64,000 bases of DNA from Akkermansia sp. (GTDB lineage Bacteria > Verrucomicrobiota > Verrucomicrobiia > Verrucomicrobiales > Akkermansiaceae). Of this stretch, positions 1-8,071 are shown one piece after another (position 1 is the stretch's first letter; each line of letters begins with the position of its first letter). The notes under the pieces were generated by a model. It was not told the origin of the DNA. It saw only the letters and a program-made list of their open reading frames with translations, and did no database searches. Both the position numbers and the translations under genes were made by a program. The stretch lies in the NCBI GenBank assembly GCA_017558555.1, contig JAFYUJ010000063.1:1-64000 (forward strand), in the 5' to 3' direction.

Positions 1-833
1 CCATCCGGGAAGATTTCATAGGTTCCCCTATCTCGCCTTTCTATCCGGCTCATTGATTTAGCTGCCTTTTTGCCCATTTTGGCACGCTCCTTGGCTATAC
101 GCGCCAAAAGAACGCTAGCAGGCTCGTCATTCGGGTCTTGGGGAACGAGTTTACCCTGAATGGCATGTTGGAGAATAGATTTTTTGAGGGATGAAGGGAA
201 CCCTGAATCTAACTTGGATAAATGTGAGGATGTAATTCCATAGTCTGATAATATAGGCTGTAACTCGTGAATTTTTTCTACTATTTTTTGCTGTTCAGAC
301 AACGGAGGAACGCCTATAAGGATAGAGCCTATTTTATCCCCTGAAATATGAACAATGATATCTCCTGTTGCCTTCTTGATTTTTTCACCTACGGCATAAG
401 GAGAGTTCAGGGAATAAACTAGAAACTCTGGATTTAATCCGTGATATTCCCAAAAGGCTAAATCCCCACCTGCCGCTATAGGCTGCTCTCCTAGATAGGC
501 TAAGGCTTTTCCTATATCAGGCTTATTTTCGCCCGTCAGAGTGAAAAGAACCGCGCCCCTGGAGAAGCTTTTACTTTTATCAAACAGGTTCTCAGGAATA
601 TGAGATAAAGCTTCGGTAAAGGTTGTTTCGTATGATGTATACAACTCCCCATAGCGTACACAAGGAGCGCCATCGGCAACAATATCAGAACGTTTGATGC
701 CGCTTCCTCGCACTATTGCTCCCAATGCAGAGCATCTTACCCACTCCCACGACTCCGGAATATCAAAGGGGATTAGCTCATCAATACAGGCAGGTTCGCC
801 CCCATTGATGCTTTCATAGTAGTGCCTATACAC
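1..833 (-). CDS. hsdS: Type I restriction-modification specificity subunit S (HsdS), partial
   Basis: HsdS selects the DNA target of a type I restriction-modification complex. The reading frame is open from the left edge up to a stop at 888-890. Near its start it encodes GGEPACIDELIPFDIPESWE, the usual entry into a target-recognition domain. It then has PPLSEQQKIVEKI, followed by KLVPQDPNDEPASVLLARI, the conserved coiled-coil spacer. At the window edge it begins the linker to a second recognition domain (GTYEIFPDG). The C-terminal half therefore lies outside. There is no in-frame ATG near the front; GTG at 833 is the best candidate start. The gene is read away from the neighbouring defence genes and no hsdM or hsdR is visible, so it may be an orphan or silent recombining allele. 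Confidence 0.85.
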   Translation of the reverse strand, partial: MYRHYYESINGGEPACIDELIPFDIPESWEWVRCSALGAIVRGSGIKRSDIVADGAPCVRYGELYTSYETTFTEALSHIPENLFDKSKSFSRGAVLFTLTGENKPDIGKALAYLGEQPIAAGGDLAFWEYHGLNPEFLVYSLNSPYAVGEKIKKATGDIIVHISGDKIGSILIGVPPLSEQQKIVEKIHELQPILSDYGITSSHLSKLDSGFPSSLKKSILQHAIQGKLVPQDPNDEPASVLLARIAKERAKMGKKAAKSMSRIERRDRGTYEIFPD

Positions 834-881
834 ATAACAATGCCTAAGTGTGTTAAATTGAGTATTTTGCAAGCTATTCGC

Positions 882-909
882 TTGATTTTATGCTGCTCTC
901 TGGTAGAAT
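882..909 (+). promoter_or_regulatory. Promoter of the DUF4268 gene
   Basis: TTGATT at 882-887, a 16-bp spacer and TAGAAT at 904-909. Transcription would begin near 916, which rules out any start codon upstream of it and supports ATG 936. Confidence 0.5.
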
Positions 910-935
910 GTTTGACGAAGAATCTGATTAGTAGC

Positions 936-1874
936 ATGGCGAGTAACAAAGCGATTGATTTAGGAGTAATGACCCGTGTTGAGAATCTCCGGAGCATCTG
1001 GCCGGATGAAGCTCGGGATTTCACGCCGTGGTTGGCAAAAGAGCAGAATTTGAAGCTATTAGGAGATGCTGTCGGTATTGATTTAGTCTTGGAGGAAAAG
1101 GAATCGTCTGTTGGAGCCTTTAGTGCGGATATTTACGTAAAGGAGGAAGGAACAAACCGCCGTATTATTATTGAAAACCAGCTAGAGGCCACCGACCACG
1201 ACCATTTAGGAAAACTCATTACCTACGCTTCTGGCAAATCTGCTGATGTGGTCATTTGGGTAGTGAAAAAAGCAAGGGATGAGCATCGACAGGCTATCGA
1301 GTGGCTGAATCAAAGAACCGATAATTCTCTCGGTTTTTTCCTGCTCGAGATTGAGCTGTGGAAAATCGACAATTCCAGAACAGCAGTTAAGTTCAATGTG
1401 GTCGAGCAGCCTAATGAGTGGGCGAAATCAGCGAAGGGGAACGGCGCACAAAGCGCAATTCAGCTGTTCCAATTAGACTTCTGGGCATCATTCCGTGAAG
1501 CCGCTAAGCAAGACGAAGACTTCATGCAGGTGTTTACATTGCGCAAGGAGCATGCTCATGCTTGGTATTCTCTGAGTATAGGAAACTCTACCTGTGACAT
1601 TACTCTCCGCGTAAATACGATAAAGAACTTAGTAACAGCTGCATTCTACATCAGCGGAGACAAGGAACTATTTGCAGAGCTCAAAAAAGAATCAGCCACC
1701 ATCGAGCAGGAAATGGGAGGTAAAATGACATGGAACGAGGCTAGCAAGGATTGCACTATCTTTAGTACCTACAAGGGGGATGTCCGAAACAAAGCCATCT
1801 GGCCAGAACTCTTCACTTGGCTGCGTACAAAGTCTATACAAATCCGTAAAGTATTCAAACCGAGAGTGGGATAA
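936..1874 (+). CDS. DUF4268 domain protein, probable PD-(D/E)XK nuclease fold
   Basis: A 312-residue soluble protein. The N-terminal half has the DUF4268-type signature: ARDFTPWLA (26-34), FSADIYV (62-68), IIIENQLE (77-84) and DHDHLGKLITYASG (87-100). The spacing D65, E80, Q82 fits a PD-(D/E)XK-type nuclease core with Q in place of K; this is inference from the motif. ATG 936 keeps the conserved leader AIDLG and lies downstream of the promoter. A second ATG at 969 has a better AGGAG ribosome site and is the alternative. The KAP NTPase gene starts 14 bp downstream on the same strand, so the two are probably co-transcribed. The stretch is AT-rich compared with the rest of the window, which suggests acquisition. 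A defence role is likely but unproven. Confidence 0.8.
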   Translation: MASNKAIDLGVMTRVENLRSIWPDEARDFTPWLAKEQNLKLLGDAVGIDLVLEEKESSVGAFSADIYVKEEGTNRRIIIENQLEATDHDHLGKLITYASGKSADVVIWVVKKARDEHRQAIEWLNQRTDNSLGFFLLEIELWKIDNSRTAVKFNVVEQPNEWAKSAKGNGAQSAIQLFQLDFWASFREAAKQDEDFMQVFTLRKEHAHAWYSLSIGNSTCDITLRVNTIKNLVTAAFYISGDKELFAELKKESATIEQEMGGKMTWNEASKDCTIFSTYKGDVRNKAIWPELFTWLRTKSIQIRKVFKPRVG

Positions 1875-1888
1875 ATAATAAACAATGC

Positions 1889-3223
1889 ATGACTACTCAA
1901 GAACTTCCGAAAGATATTTTTAAGAGAAAGGTAGTAGCTCAGCGAATGTGCAAGATAATCGCTGAGCTGGAACCTAGTACAATTTCCCCACTAGCTCTCG
2001 ACGGCTCATGGGGAAGCGGTAAAACGATTCATGCGCAAAGGCTGAAAGAGGAATTTGAATTAAAATACAATGACACTATCAAGTGTATATACTGGAATGC
2101 TAGTGAATCCGACTTTTCGGAAAACCCAATACTAGCGTTAGTTGCTTCGCTTTATCAACAAATTCCAGAGAATGAAAAACGAAAAGAGTTTGCGAAAAGA
2201 GCACTCGCCCTTTTTTCTGGATTTTTAATTGGAGGAAGCTCCTTTTTAGCCAATCAATACATAAACTACCAAACAGGAGGAGTATGGAACTCTATTCTAT
2301 CCAGCAAATTTTGGCAAAAAGCGCGTGATTGTGCTAAATGGTTTCATAGTAAAGCTAAGAAACAAGAGGAAAATTTTGAACGCGTCCTCAAAGTTTTTAG
2401 CGAAGAAGAGGAAAGAATTAAAGCTGCTAAAGAATTAGTAAATATAGTCAGAGAGGACAAGGATTTGGTGTATATCATAGATGAATTAGATAGATGTCGT
2501 CCAAATTTTGCTTTAAAAATGCTAGAAAGCATTAAGCACTTATTCTCCGTAGATAAATGCAAGTTTATCCTTGTAATGAATAAGGATTCAGTCGCAAGCT
2601 CGATAGAAAAAATGTATGGTTTAAAAGGAGAAGCATCTGAAAGCTATCTTGATAAATATATCAAAATGACGTTTCAATTACCTTCGATTTTTCAGTTAGA
2701 ATATGCTACCAAATCAAAATGCGCAAAAACTTATTTTATGCATTTAATAGGCGAGGGCGATTGGAATAATATTTTGGTCCGAGATTTTCTTGACTTTTTA
2801 ATAGATGAAAAGAGTATCTCACTTAGAGAAGTAGAAAAAATGGTTTCCACTATAGTTTTTATGGACAAAGTCAGTAATGGCAAACTAGACAAAACTGGGG
2901 ACTTTAATACCTTTTTTATTTGCTATCTCGCTTATCTATTTGCTCTTAATCACAATCTTGCCATAGAAATAGCATCAAAAAAAACTGATACTAATTTTGT
3001 ATTGGATGACATCGGTTGGCATCAGGATGAATTGAAATATCCAGGCCACACCATGCCGAAGTATGTAGAATGTTTAAAGCCAATCCTGGATATTTATTTT
3101 TCCGACGAAGAAGACAAAGACACATTGATAGCTACGTACCCAAAAAATCGTCATGGGCAAGAGTTGGGTAGACGCAGCTTATTATTTGAACAATGGATGG
3201 GTTATAGTGCTTTTATGCTATAG
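1889..3223 (+). CDS. KAP family P-loop NTPase
   Basis: A 444-residue protein of the KAP NTPase family, membrane-associated NTPases found in some phage-exclusion and other accessory systems (PifA is a member). Walker A is GSWGSGKT (39-46). Walker B is LVYIIDELDRCRP (193-205), the family hallmark. A hydrophobic stretch at about 104-126, between the Walker motifs, fits the membrane-segment insertion known for the family. The base composition is strongly AT-rich. It follows the DUF4268 gene by 14 bp and its 3' end overlaps the convergent small gene by 11 bp. The nuclease-like plus NTPase pairing suggests a two-gene module; what triggers it cannot be seen. Confidence 0.85.
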   Translation: MTTQELPKDIFKRKVVAQRMCKIIAELEPSTISPLALDGSWGSGKTIHAQRLKEEFELKYNDTIKCIYWNASESDFSENPILALVASLYQQIPENEKRKEFAKRALALFSGFLIGGSSFLANQYINYQTGGVWNSILSSKFWQKARDCAKWFHSKAKKQEENFERVLKVFSEEEERIKAAKELVNIVREDKDLVYIIDELDRCRPNFALKMLESIKHLFSVDKCKFILVMNKDSVASSIEKMYGLKGEASESYLDKYIKMTFQLPSIFQLEYATKSKCAKTYFMHLIGEGDWNNILVRDFLDFLIDEKSISLREVEKMVSTIVFMDKVSNGKLDKTGDFNTFFICYLAYLFALNHNLAIEIASKKTDTNFVLDDIGWHQDELKYPGHTMPKYVECLKPILDIYFSDEEDKDTLIATYPKNRHGQELGRRSLLFEQWMGYSAFML

Positions 3224-3536
3224 GAATATCATGGCTCTGTTGGCGAGCTAGATTGGCTTGCATGTGTACTTGGAGTTTACGGGCGGCGATGGCGCAACGA
3301 ATGGCTTCGCAGCAGGAATCAGGGTCGAAGAAAAAGACTGCGTTGTGGCGGATGAACGTTGTGAAGTAGTTTTCTTCAAAGTCCAGGAAATCGATATTAC
3401 ACGCTTCCCATCGGTCTATCGGGTCTTCTTTTGTGGAGGAAATGGCGAGATTTCTCCATAATTGCGCCATGGGAGGCGAGAAGCAGGAAGAATCTGCCGC
3501 ATTCAGAATGTTTTTCAGGATATCCTGGAGGTCCAT
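3213..3536 (-). CDS. Hypothetical protein, 107 aa
   Basis: I do not recognise this gene. It begins MDLQDILKNILNAADSSC and carries a Trp/Phe-rich middle (DFLDFEENYFTTFI) and a C-terminal segment CCEAIRCAIAARK. No signal peptide or membrane segment is visible. TACAAT at 3544-3549 lies 7 bases before ATG 3536, implying a leaderless message. The ATG at 3545 overlaps that -10 box and was therefore not used. The coding assignment rests on an intact frame with plausible residue composition, so it is less certain than its neighbours. Confidence 0.5.
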   Translation of the reverse strand: MDLQDILKNILNAADSSCFSPPMAQLWRNLAISSTKEDPIDRWEACNIDFLDFEENYFTTFIRHNAVFFFDPDSCCEAIRCAIAARKLQVHMQANLARQQSHDIPIA

Positions 3537-3696
3537 GGAGCGCATTGTAGCATGCGCAAGGATGCGCTCCCAGTAAAATTAGGTGTGATACACCTAAGGG
3601 CTCCCGGGCTCTGGCGGCAGGAGGCGCGGGGTGTTCGGCTTCCGCTGTGTGAGGGATGAGGGATGTTAGAATAATTCTAAGAAAATGTGTCAGGAT

Positions 3697-3793
3697 GCAA
3701 GTCTTGGCTTGCGTTGGGTAGAGGAATGGGATAAAATGCGGGGGCAGCTGGGGCAGATGCCCTGCCCGGCGCGAGCAGATAACAACGCAAGCC
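3697..3793 (+). promoter_or_regulatory. Candidate structured leader RNA upstream of ddh
   Basis: GGCTTGCGTTG (3706-3716) is perfectly complementary to CAACGCAAGCC (3783-3793), closing a 66-nt loop. Inside it, GGGCAG (3751-3756) pairs with CTGCCC (3762-3767). Upstream GCAAG (3697-3701) can pair with CTTGC (3708-3712) inside the first arm, giving a mutually exclusive hairpin. The long stem ends just before the AGAAGGA ribosome site of ddh. A possible -10 box TAGAAT lies at 3667-3672, within the palindrome TTAGAATAATTCTAA (3666-3680). A ligand-sensing or attenuating role is inference. Confidence 0.45.
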
Positions 3794-3809
3794 AGAAGGA
3801 ATCACCAAG

Positions 3810-4691
3810 ATGATTAAGGTCGCCATTGTAGGATACGGGAATATCAGTAAGTACTCGGTCGATGCACTGCGTGCGGCACCGGATATGGAATTAGTGGGTA
3901 TTGTACGCCGCGCCGGGAGTGCGCCCGTGCATGGAATCAAAACCGTGTCAGACATCTCCGAGCTGGGAGAGGTAGATGTGGCACTGCTTTGCACGCCGAC
4001 CCGCAGCGTGGAAGAGACCGCCCTGCCCCTGCTGGCCAAGGGCATCAACACGGTGGACAGCTACGATATCCACGGCGGTATCGTGGATTTGCGCCGCTCT
4101 CTGGGCAAGCAGGCCCAGGCCAACAATGCAGTGGCTGTGATTTCTGCCGGCTGGGATCCGGGTTCGGACTCTGTGATGCGCACCATGATGCTGGCCATGG
4201 CCCCCAAGGGGATTACCTACACCAACTTCGGCCCCGGCATGAGCATGGGCCACAGCGTGGTGGCCCGCTCCAAGGCCGGCGTGAAGGATGCCCTCTCTCT
4301 CACGATTCCGACCGGTTCCGGTGTGCACCGCCGCATGGTGTATGTGCAGCTGGAGGAAGGCGCCAACTTTGCCGATGTGGAAGCCGCTATCAAGGCAGAT
4401 GATTATTTCTGCCACGATGAGACTCATGTGAAGCAGGTAGATGATATCGATTCCCTGAAGGACATGGGCCACGGCGTGTACATGGAGCGCAAGGGTGTAT
4501 CCGGCACCACGCAGAATCAGATTTTCAAGTTCGAGATGCGTATCAACAACCCCGCGCTGACGGCTCAGGTGATGGTGTGCGCCGCTCGCGCCAGCATGAA
4601 GCTGGCCGCCGGTTGCTACACCCTGCCGGAAATCCCCCCCATGGATTTCTGCCCCGGCGACCGCGAGACGCTCATCGCACAGCTCGTCTGA
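3810..4691 (+). CDS. ddh: meso-Diaminopimelate D-dehydrogenase
   Basis: This enzyme reductively aminates L-tetrahydrodipicolinate to meso-diaminopimelate with NADPH and ammonia. It is the one-step route to the peptidoglycan cross-link residue and to lysine. The protein (293 aa) starts with an NADP-binding Rossmann motif, IVGYGNISKYSVDAL. It contains the substrate-domain signatures VDSYDIHGG, SAGWDPGSDSVMR, NFGPGMSMGHSV, SGTTQNQIF and PALTAQVMVCAARA, all diagnostic of Ddh rather than dihydrodipicolinate reductase. AGAAGGA lies about 10 bases before the ATG. The gene is monocistronic, with a structured leader upstream and an intrinsic terminator downstream. Confidence 0.95.
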   Translation: MIKVAIVGYGNISKYSVDALRAAPDMELVGIVRRAGSAPVHGIKTVSDISELGEVDVALLCTPTRSVEETALPLLAKGINTVDSYDIHGGIVDLRRSLGKQAQANNAVAVISAGWDPGSDSVMRTMMLAMAPKGITYTNFGPGMSMGHSVVARSKAGVKDALSLTIPTGSGVHRRMVYVQLEEGANFADVEAAIKADDYFCHDETHVKQVDDIDSLKDMGHGVYMERKGVSGTTQNQIFKFEMRINNPALTAQVMVCAARASMKLAAGCYTLPEIPPMDFCPGDRETLIAQLV

Positions 4692-4728
4692 TAGCAGAAC
4701 GCGTTCCGAAGCACAAATCCATTTGGGT

Positions 4729-4761
4729 ACCCCGTAGCGCATAGCTGCGGGGTGCTTTTTT
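4729..4761 (+). terminator. Intrinsic terminator after ddh
   Basis: A 10-bp stem (arms 4729-4738 and 4744-4753, one G-T pair) is followed by GC and six T. Confidence 0.8.
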
Positions 4762-4807
4762 GGCGGGAGCTTGGCTGAATGAACGGGGGATGTAACTACC
4801 GCGGTGC

Positions 4808-5371
4808 TTATTTAGCCTGGCGCATGCGATAGATATCGGAGTACAAAATGCTGGTATAGATGGGGTACGTGCGCTGGGCTTGGGCTATGATGTCCAGGAT
4901 TTCGGCGTATGCGGGGTTCCCCTCAGCACGGTTTTTCCAGAATGAGGCCCCGGGCGGGGGAAAGGGGATGGCGCCTTTTGCCAACAGCTGCACCACCAGG
5001 TCCTTGTCCTTTTTTTGCATGGCCTCGGTGAGGGGCGTGCCGCTCCAGCCATCATGGCTCCACCAATCGTTGATTTCTTCCGAGTGCGCCTCCATGCGCT
5101 CCAACACCGCCCGGCGGGCACTTTCGGAGCCATCCAACTTTCGGATGAGCCCGATTAACTCACTTCGGTATGCCTCATAAAGAGATTTTCCCGGCTCTAC
5201 ATAGCGCGGGTGCCCGGGGGTGGAAGAGGGAGCTCCGGTGCGCAGAGCATTCAAGCGCTTGTGTGCCGCGTAGGCGGGGTGGTCAGGATTGCCGGGATAG
5301 TGCGTTTCCTCTGCCTGGGTGGGCAACAGAGCAACACAACAGCCAATGGCGAAGGTGAGCAAAACTTTCAT
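4808..5371 (-). CDS. Secreted protein with ankyrin-like repeat, 187 aa
   Basis: An N-terminal signal peptide (MKVLLTFAIGCCVALLPTQA) is followed by a mature domain whose central part, GWSGTPLTEAMQKKDKDLVV followed by QLLAKGA, reads as one ankyrin-like repeat. The family is not recognised further. ATG 5371 was chosen because it starts the signal peptide and lies 25 bases after a strong promoter -10 box; an upstream extension would precede the transcription start. It is probably a single-gene unit in the periplasm. Confidence 0.7.
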   Translation of the reverse strand: MKVLLTFAIGCCVALLPTQAEETHYPGNPDHPAYAAHKRLNALRTGAPSSTPGHPRYVEPGKSLYEAYRSELIGLIRKLDGSESARRAVLERMEAHSEEINDWWSHDGWSGTPLTEAMQKKDKDLVVQLLAKGAIPFPPPGASFWKNRAEGNPAYAEILDIIAQAQRTYPIYTSILYSDIYRMRQAK

Positions 5372-5396
5372 ACGCAAAACGTTCGGAGTGAGCCTC

Positions 5397-5425
5397 GTTA
5401 TACCACGCACACCACGCCAAGTCAA
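5397..5425 (-). promoter_or_regulatory. Promoter of the 4808-5371 gene
   Basis: On the minus strand TTGACT (5425-5420), a 17-bp spacer, then TATAAC (5402-5397). Confidence 0.6.
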
Positions 5426-5602
5426 GAAGCTGCAACAGTACTGCAAGACGAAAAGGGGAAACGATGAATGGAAAGTTTGGAGTTCTCGTATACGTGTTTA
5501 GGCTTGCAACCACCGCCACCATTGACAGGCGCTCGCGCCCGCCAAAGCCAGACATATCAGGGATAAAAGACCATAGACAACCCAGGCGGAAGGCGCGGGA
5601 AA

Positions 5603-6505
5603 TTACACCTCAAGCAGGGCTTGGAGGGCCGGGAACGTATCTACAAAGGATTGCAGCGCTTTCATTCTGGCGGGCGTGCGCCATTGGGGCAGTAGCACGG
5701 GAGTGGGATAAGGTGCCATCTTATAGTGGCGCAAATCTTGCAACGCAGTGCGGAAGGCAAAGGCCAATTGATTCACGCGCCAGATTTCCCCCTCACCTTT
5801 GCGGGAAAAATAATCGCACACGGGCAGCAGCTCTTGCAGCATACGCAAGGATTGTGCCTCTTGCGGGGCCGCGGCAGCCGCGCAGAAATCCTTGTAAAAT
5901 TGCAAAGCTGTTTTGTAATCCTCGGCCAGCTGTTCATCTTGCCACGCCAAGGGGACATCTAAAACATGCTCACCGCCAAGCATCTGCACAAGCTCCTGCA
6001 CCACAGACTGAACCTCGGGTGTCACTCGTCTTTTTCCATTCAATACCGCTTTCAGCATTGTTGCGGTGTGAGATAAATCGCACAAGCCCACATCGAAGGG
6101 GGCCTCCACCTCTATGCCGTATTCCCCCAGATACATGCCATACAACCACTGACGTTGCCATAAAACGGCATCGGCTTGAAGAATCAACGCCTTGCGGCGA
6201 GCGGGCGGCAGGGCTCGCAGCATCTCGCAGCAAGGGCGGATGGCCGCTATCTTCCGACGCAGCTCAGCCAGTTGCCCGGCTTCTGCCGAGGAGAGGTATT
6301 CCTCCCACTCGGAGCAGGTGGGGAACTGAGACCAGGCTTGCAACACCAGGTCGGCTTGCTCTTTCAGCGTACCGGGCAGAGCTGGGGTCACAGCCGGAGC
6401 CATTTCGCACTGAGGGGATGGACGTTCCGCAGCCCAGAGCACGGCGGAAGCTGCCCCCAGGCATGCCAACATACTGAAAAAACGATGAGCCAACACCTTC
6501 AGCAC
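5603..6505 (-). CDS. Hypothetical secreted protein, about 300 aa
   Basis: No family is recognised. The start region encodes a hydrophobic leader (VLKVLAHRFFSMLACLGAAS then AVLWAAE) that looks like a signal peptide. The mature part is largely helical, rich in Ala, Leu and Glu, with several Cys. The start is uncertain. A TTGACA/TACAAT promoter places transcription near 6528, so ATG 6544 overlaps the -10 box. GTG 6505, GTG 6496 and ATG 6472 are possible; 6505 keeps basic residues before the hydrophobic core. The frame is intact, and a long opposite-strand frame over the same bases is Arg/Pro-rich and looks like a shadow. Confidence 0.65.
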   Translation of the reverse strand: MLKVLAHRFFSMLACLGAASAVLWAAERPSPQCEMAPAVTPALPGTLKEQADLVLQAWSQFPTCSEWEEYLSSAEAGQLAELRRKIAAIRPCCEMLRALPPARRKALILQADAVLWQRQWLYGMYLGEYGIEVEAPFDVGLCDLSHTATMLKAVLNGKRRVTPEVQSVVQELVQMLGGEHVLDVPLAWQDEQLAEDYKTALQFYKDFCAAAAAPQEAQSLRMLQELLPVCDYFSRKGEGEIWRVNQLAFAFRTALQDLRHYKMAPYPTPVLLPQWRTPARMKALQSFVDTFPALQALLEV

Positions 6506-6534
6506 GATTGTTTTGAAAAATGCCACAACGGCAC

Positions 6535-6562
6535 ATTGTAGCATTTTTGAGCCTCTTGTCAA
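6535..6562 (-). promoter_or_regulatory. Promoter of the 5603-6505 gene
   Basis: On the minus strand TTGACA (6562-6557), 16-bp spacer, TACAAT (6540-6535). Confidence 0.6.
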
Positions 6563-6578
6563 CAAAAGGCTTGCAGGT

Positions 6579-7508
6579 TCAGGCTCTTCGTGATAATTCG
6601 TTGGCATAGCGCCGCCCCAATGCTTCGGCGTGTTGCTGCATCCATTGGCTCAGGCGCCGTGTACCAACGGTGGTCCCCGCTACCGCGAGTCGGCTCTGGC
6701 TCAGGCCGGCGATTTCCTGCCGGGTCAACATGATATCCCCCATCAGCGCCCCCAGCACACGTGTGGCCTGGTATCCCAGCTCGGCCGGCACTGGTACAAT
6801 GGGGCGCCACAGGCGCATGCTGCGGGCCAGTTGCTGCCACAGCTCGCGGAAGGTGTATGTCTCTGCCCCTACGGCATTGATGATGCGGTGAGCCGACTGT
6901 GATTCGGCTTCATCCATGGCCAACTCTGCAAAATCCTGCACATGAATGGGCTGCAAACCATAGTTTCCCCTCCCGAACGTAGCCACGGCCGGCAGGTGGC
7001 GCAAGCTCCACGCCATGTTGTTGATGAGGATGCTTTCATCCGGCGTATCTCCGAACAGAATAGCCGGGCGCAAAATGCTATGCGGCAGGCCGGTGCTTTG
7101 CAGCGCAGCCTCCAGCTCGGACTTGCCGCGAAAATAGGACAATTCGCTCGCCGCATCCGGCTGTGTGATGCTGATGTGAACCACGCGCCCTACCCCGCTG
7201 CGCTGTGCTGCGGCAAACAGGCGCAGCGTGTTTTGCACCGCCTGCGCGTGGCTGAAGGGCTCGTGCGCTGCCCCTTTTCCGGGTGTGTAACTGAACCGCA
7301 CCCAGTAAGTGTTCACCAACACATCCACCCCGGCCAACACGTCTTGCCCCGTGCTCCACGGCAGCGGACGCAGTTCATACCCTCCGGGATTCGGCAAACG
7401 CCCGCCCGAGTTGGTGAGCCCTATCACCCGCCAGCCTCGCCGCGCAGCCGCTGCCGCTATATACCGCCCGCTGTATCCTAATACGCCCGTTATAGCTACT
7501 GTTTTCAT
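6579..7508 (-). CDS. Atypical SDR / NAD(P)H-binding epimerase-like protein
   Basis: A 309-residue nucleotide-sugar-epimerase-type oxidoreductase. The N-terminal dinucleotide motif is TGVLGYSGRYIAAAA, the atypical-SDR form of GxxGxxG. VVHISIT and SYFRGKSELEAAL (the Y-x3-K-like position is shifted) and LRPAILFG are typical of NDUFA9-like or NAD(P)-binding atypical SDRs. The substrate is unknown. Its start codon lies 35 bp after the stop of the GbsR-type regulator. A near-match to the regulator operator sits immediately upstream of its ATG (7510-7527), so it is very likely the regulated target. Confidence 0.8.
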   Translation of the reverse strand: MKTVAITGVLGYSGRYIAAAAARRGWRVIGLTNSGGRLPNPGGYELRPLPWSTGQDVLAGVDVLVNTYWVRFSYTPGKGAAHEPFSHAQAVQNTLRLFAAAQRSGVGRVVHISITQPDAASELSYFRGKSELEAALQSTGLPHSILRPAILFGDTPDESILINNMAWSLRHLPAVATFGRGNYGLQPIHVQDFAELAMDEAESQSAHRIINAVGAETYTFRELWQQLARSMRLWRPIVPVPAELGYQATRVLGALMGDIMLTRQEIAGLSQSRLAVAGTTVGTRRLSQWMQQHAEALGRRYANELSRRA

Positions 7509-7509
7509 A

Positions 7510-7527
7510 TTTCTGTAATTTGAGAAA
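7510..7527 (-). promoter_or_regulatory. Second copy of the GbsR-type operator
   Basis: TTTCTGTAATTTGAGAAA matches the core TTTCTGAAATTTCAGAAA of the palindrome at 8072-8093 at 16 of 18 positions. It sits directly before the oxidoreductase start codon. Confidence 0.55.
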
Positions 7528-7543
7528 TTGATGGCTAAATTTT

Positions 7544-8065
7544 TTAGAGTTTGGAGATAAGAGCAAGCACCTTGCTCCCCATGAGAGCGGCACGGCGAAA
7601 GACGGATGTGTTGTAGCGCTGTGCCGTAGTGGCCACCTGCTCAGCCGTTTGGAGTAATTCCTGCATGGCCTCCATGCGGGCGGCAGTGTGGGCATCGCCC
7701 TCTGCCTTGGCCGCCAGCAGACAATCCTCTACCGCCTGCACAGCACCGGCCGTTTCGCGGCGGCGGCGCTCCTCCAGTATGCGGCGAGCCATTTCCCACA
7801 CATCGCATTCGGCGCGATAAAAGCTGCGGCGCTCCCCGGGGCGGGATTCGCGGTAGATGAGATTGAAGCTCTCCAACTCCTTGAGACTGGTGCTCACATT
7901 TGAGCGAGCCAACTGCAACAACTCACACATGTCCTCTGCCGTGAGCGGTACCTGCGCCACATACAGCAGGCCATGCAGCATCGCCGTGGAACGCGGTATC
8001 CCCCAGCGGGTACCCATATCACCCCACCGGCGGATGAAACGCATCTGTGTTTCACTCAACTGCAT
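7544..8065 (-). CDS. GbsR/MarR family transcriptional regulator
   Basis: A 173-residue winged-helix regulator. The helix-turn-helix core is PLTAEDMCELLQLARSNVST followed by SLKELESFNLI, then the wing RESRPGERRSFYRAE. A long C-terminal helix would serve dimerisation, as in GbsR-type proteins. Its promoter is overlaid by a perfect 22-bp palindrome, so it is probably autorepressed. The same motif recurs before the downstream oxidoreductase, with which it forms a two-gene unit. The inducer is unknown. Confidence 0.85.
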   Translation of the reverse strand: MQLSETQMRFIRRWGDMGTRWGIPRSTAMLHGLLYVAQVPLTAEDMCELLQLARSNVSTSLKELESFNLIYRESRPGERRSFYRAECDVWEMARRILEERRRRETAGAVQAVEDCLLAAKAEGDAHTAARMEAMQELLQTAEQVATTAQRYNTSVFRRAALMGSKVLALISKL

Positions 8066-8071
8066 GAGCTT

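Noticed and set aside
3706..3793. Known lysine riboswitch before ddh
   Set aside because: The element is too short and lacks the motifs I would expect; reported only as an unassigned structured leader.
5464..6477. Long plus-strand open frame opposite the secreted protein gene
   Set aside because: Rich in Arg, Pro, Ala and Gly with no signal or motif; the minus-strand frame has a signal peptide and promoter. It is a GC-driven shadow.
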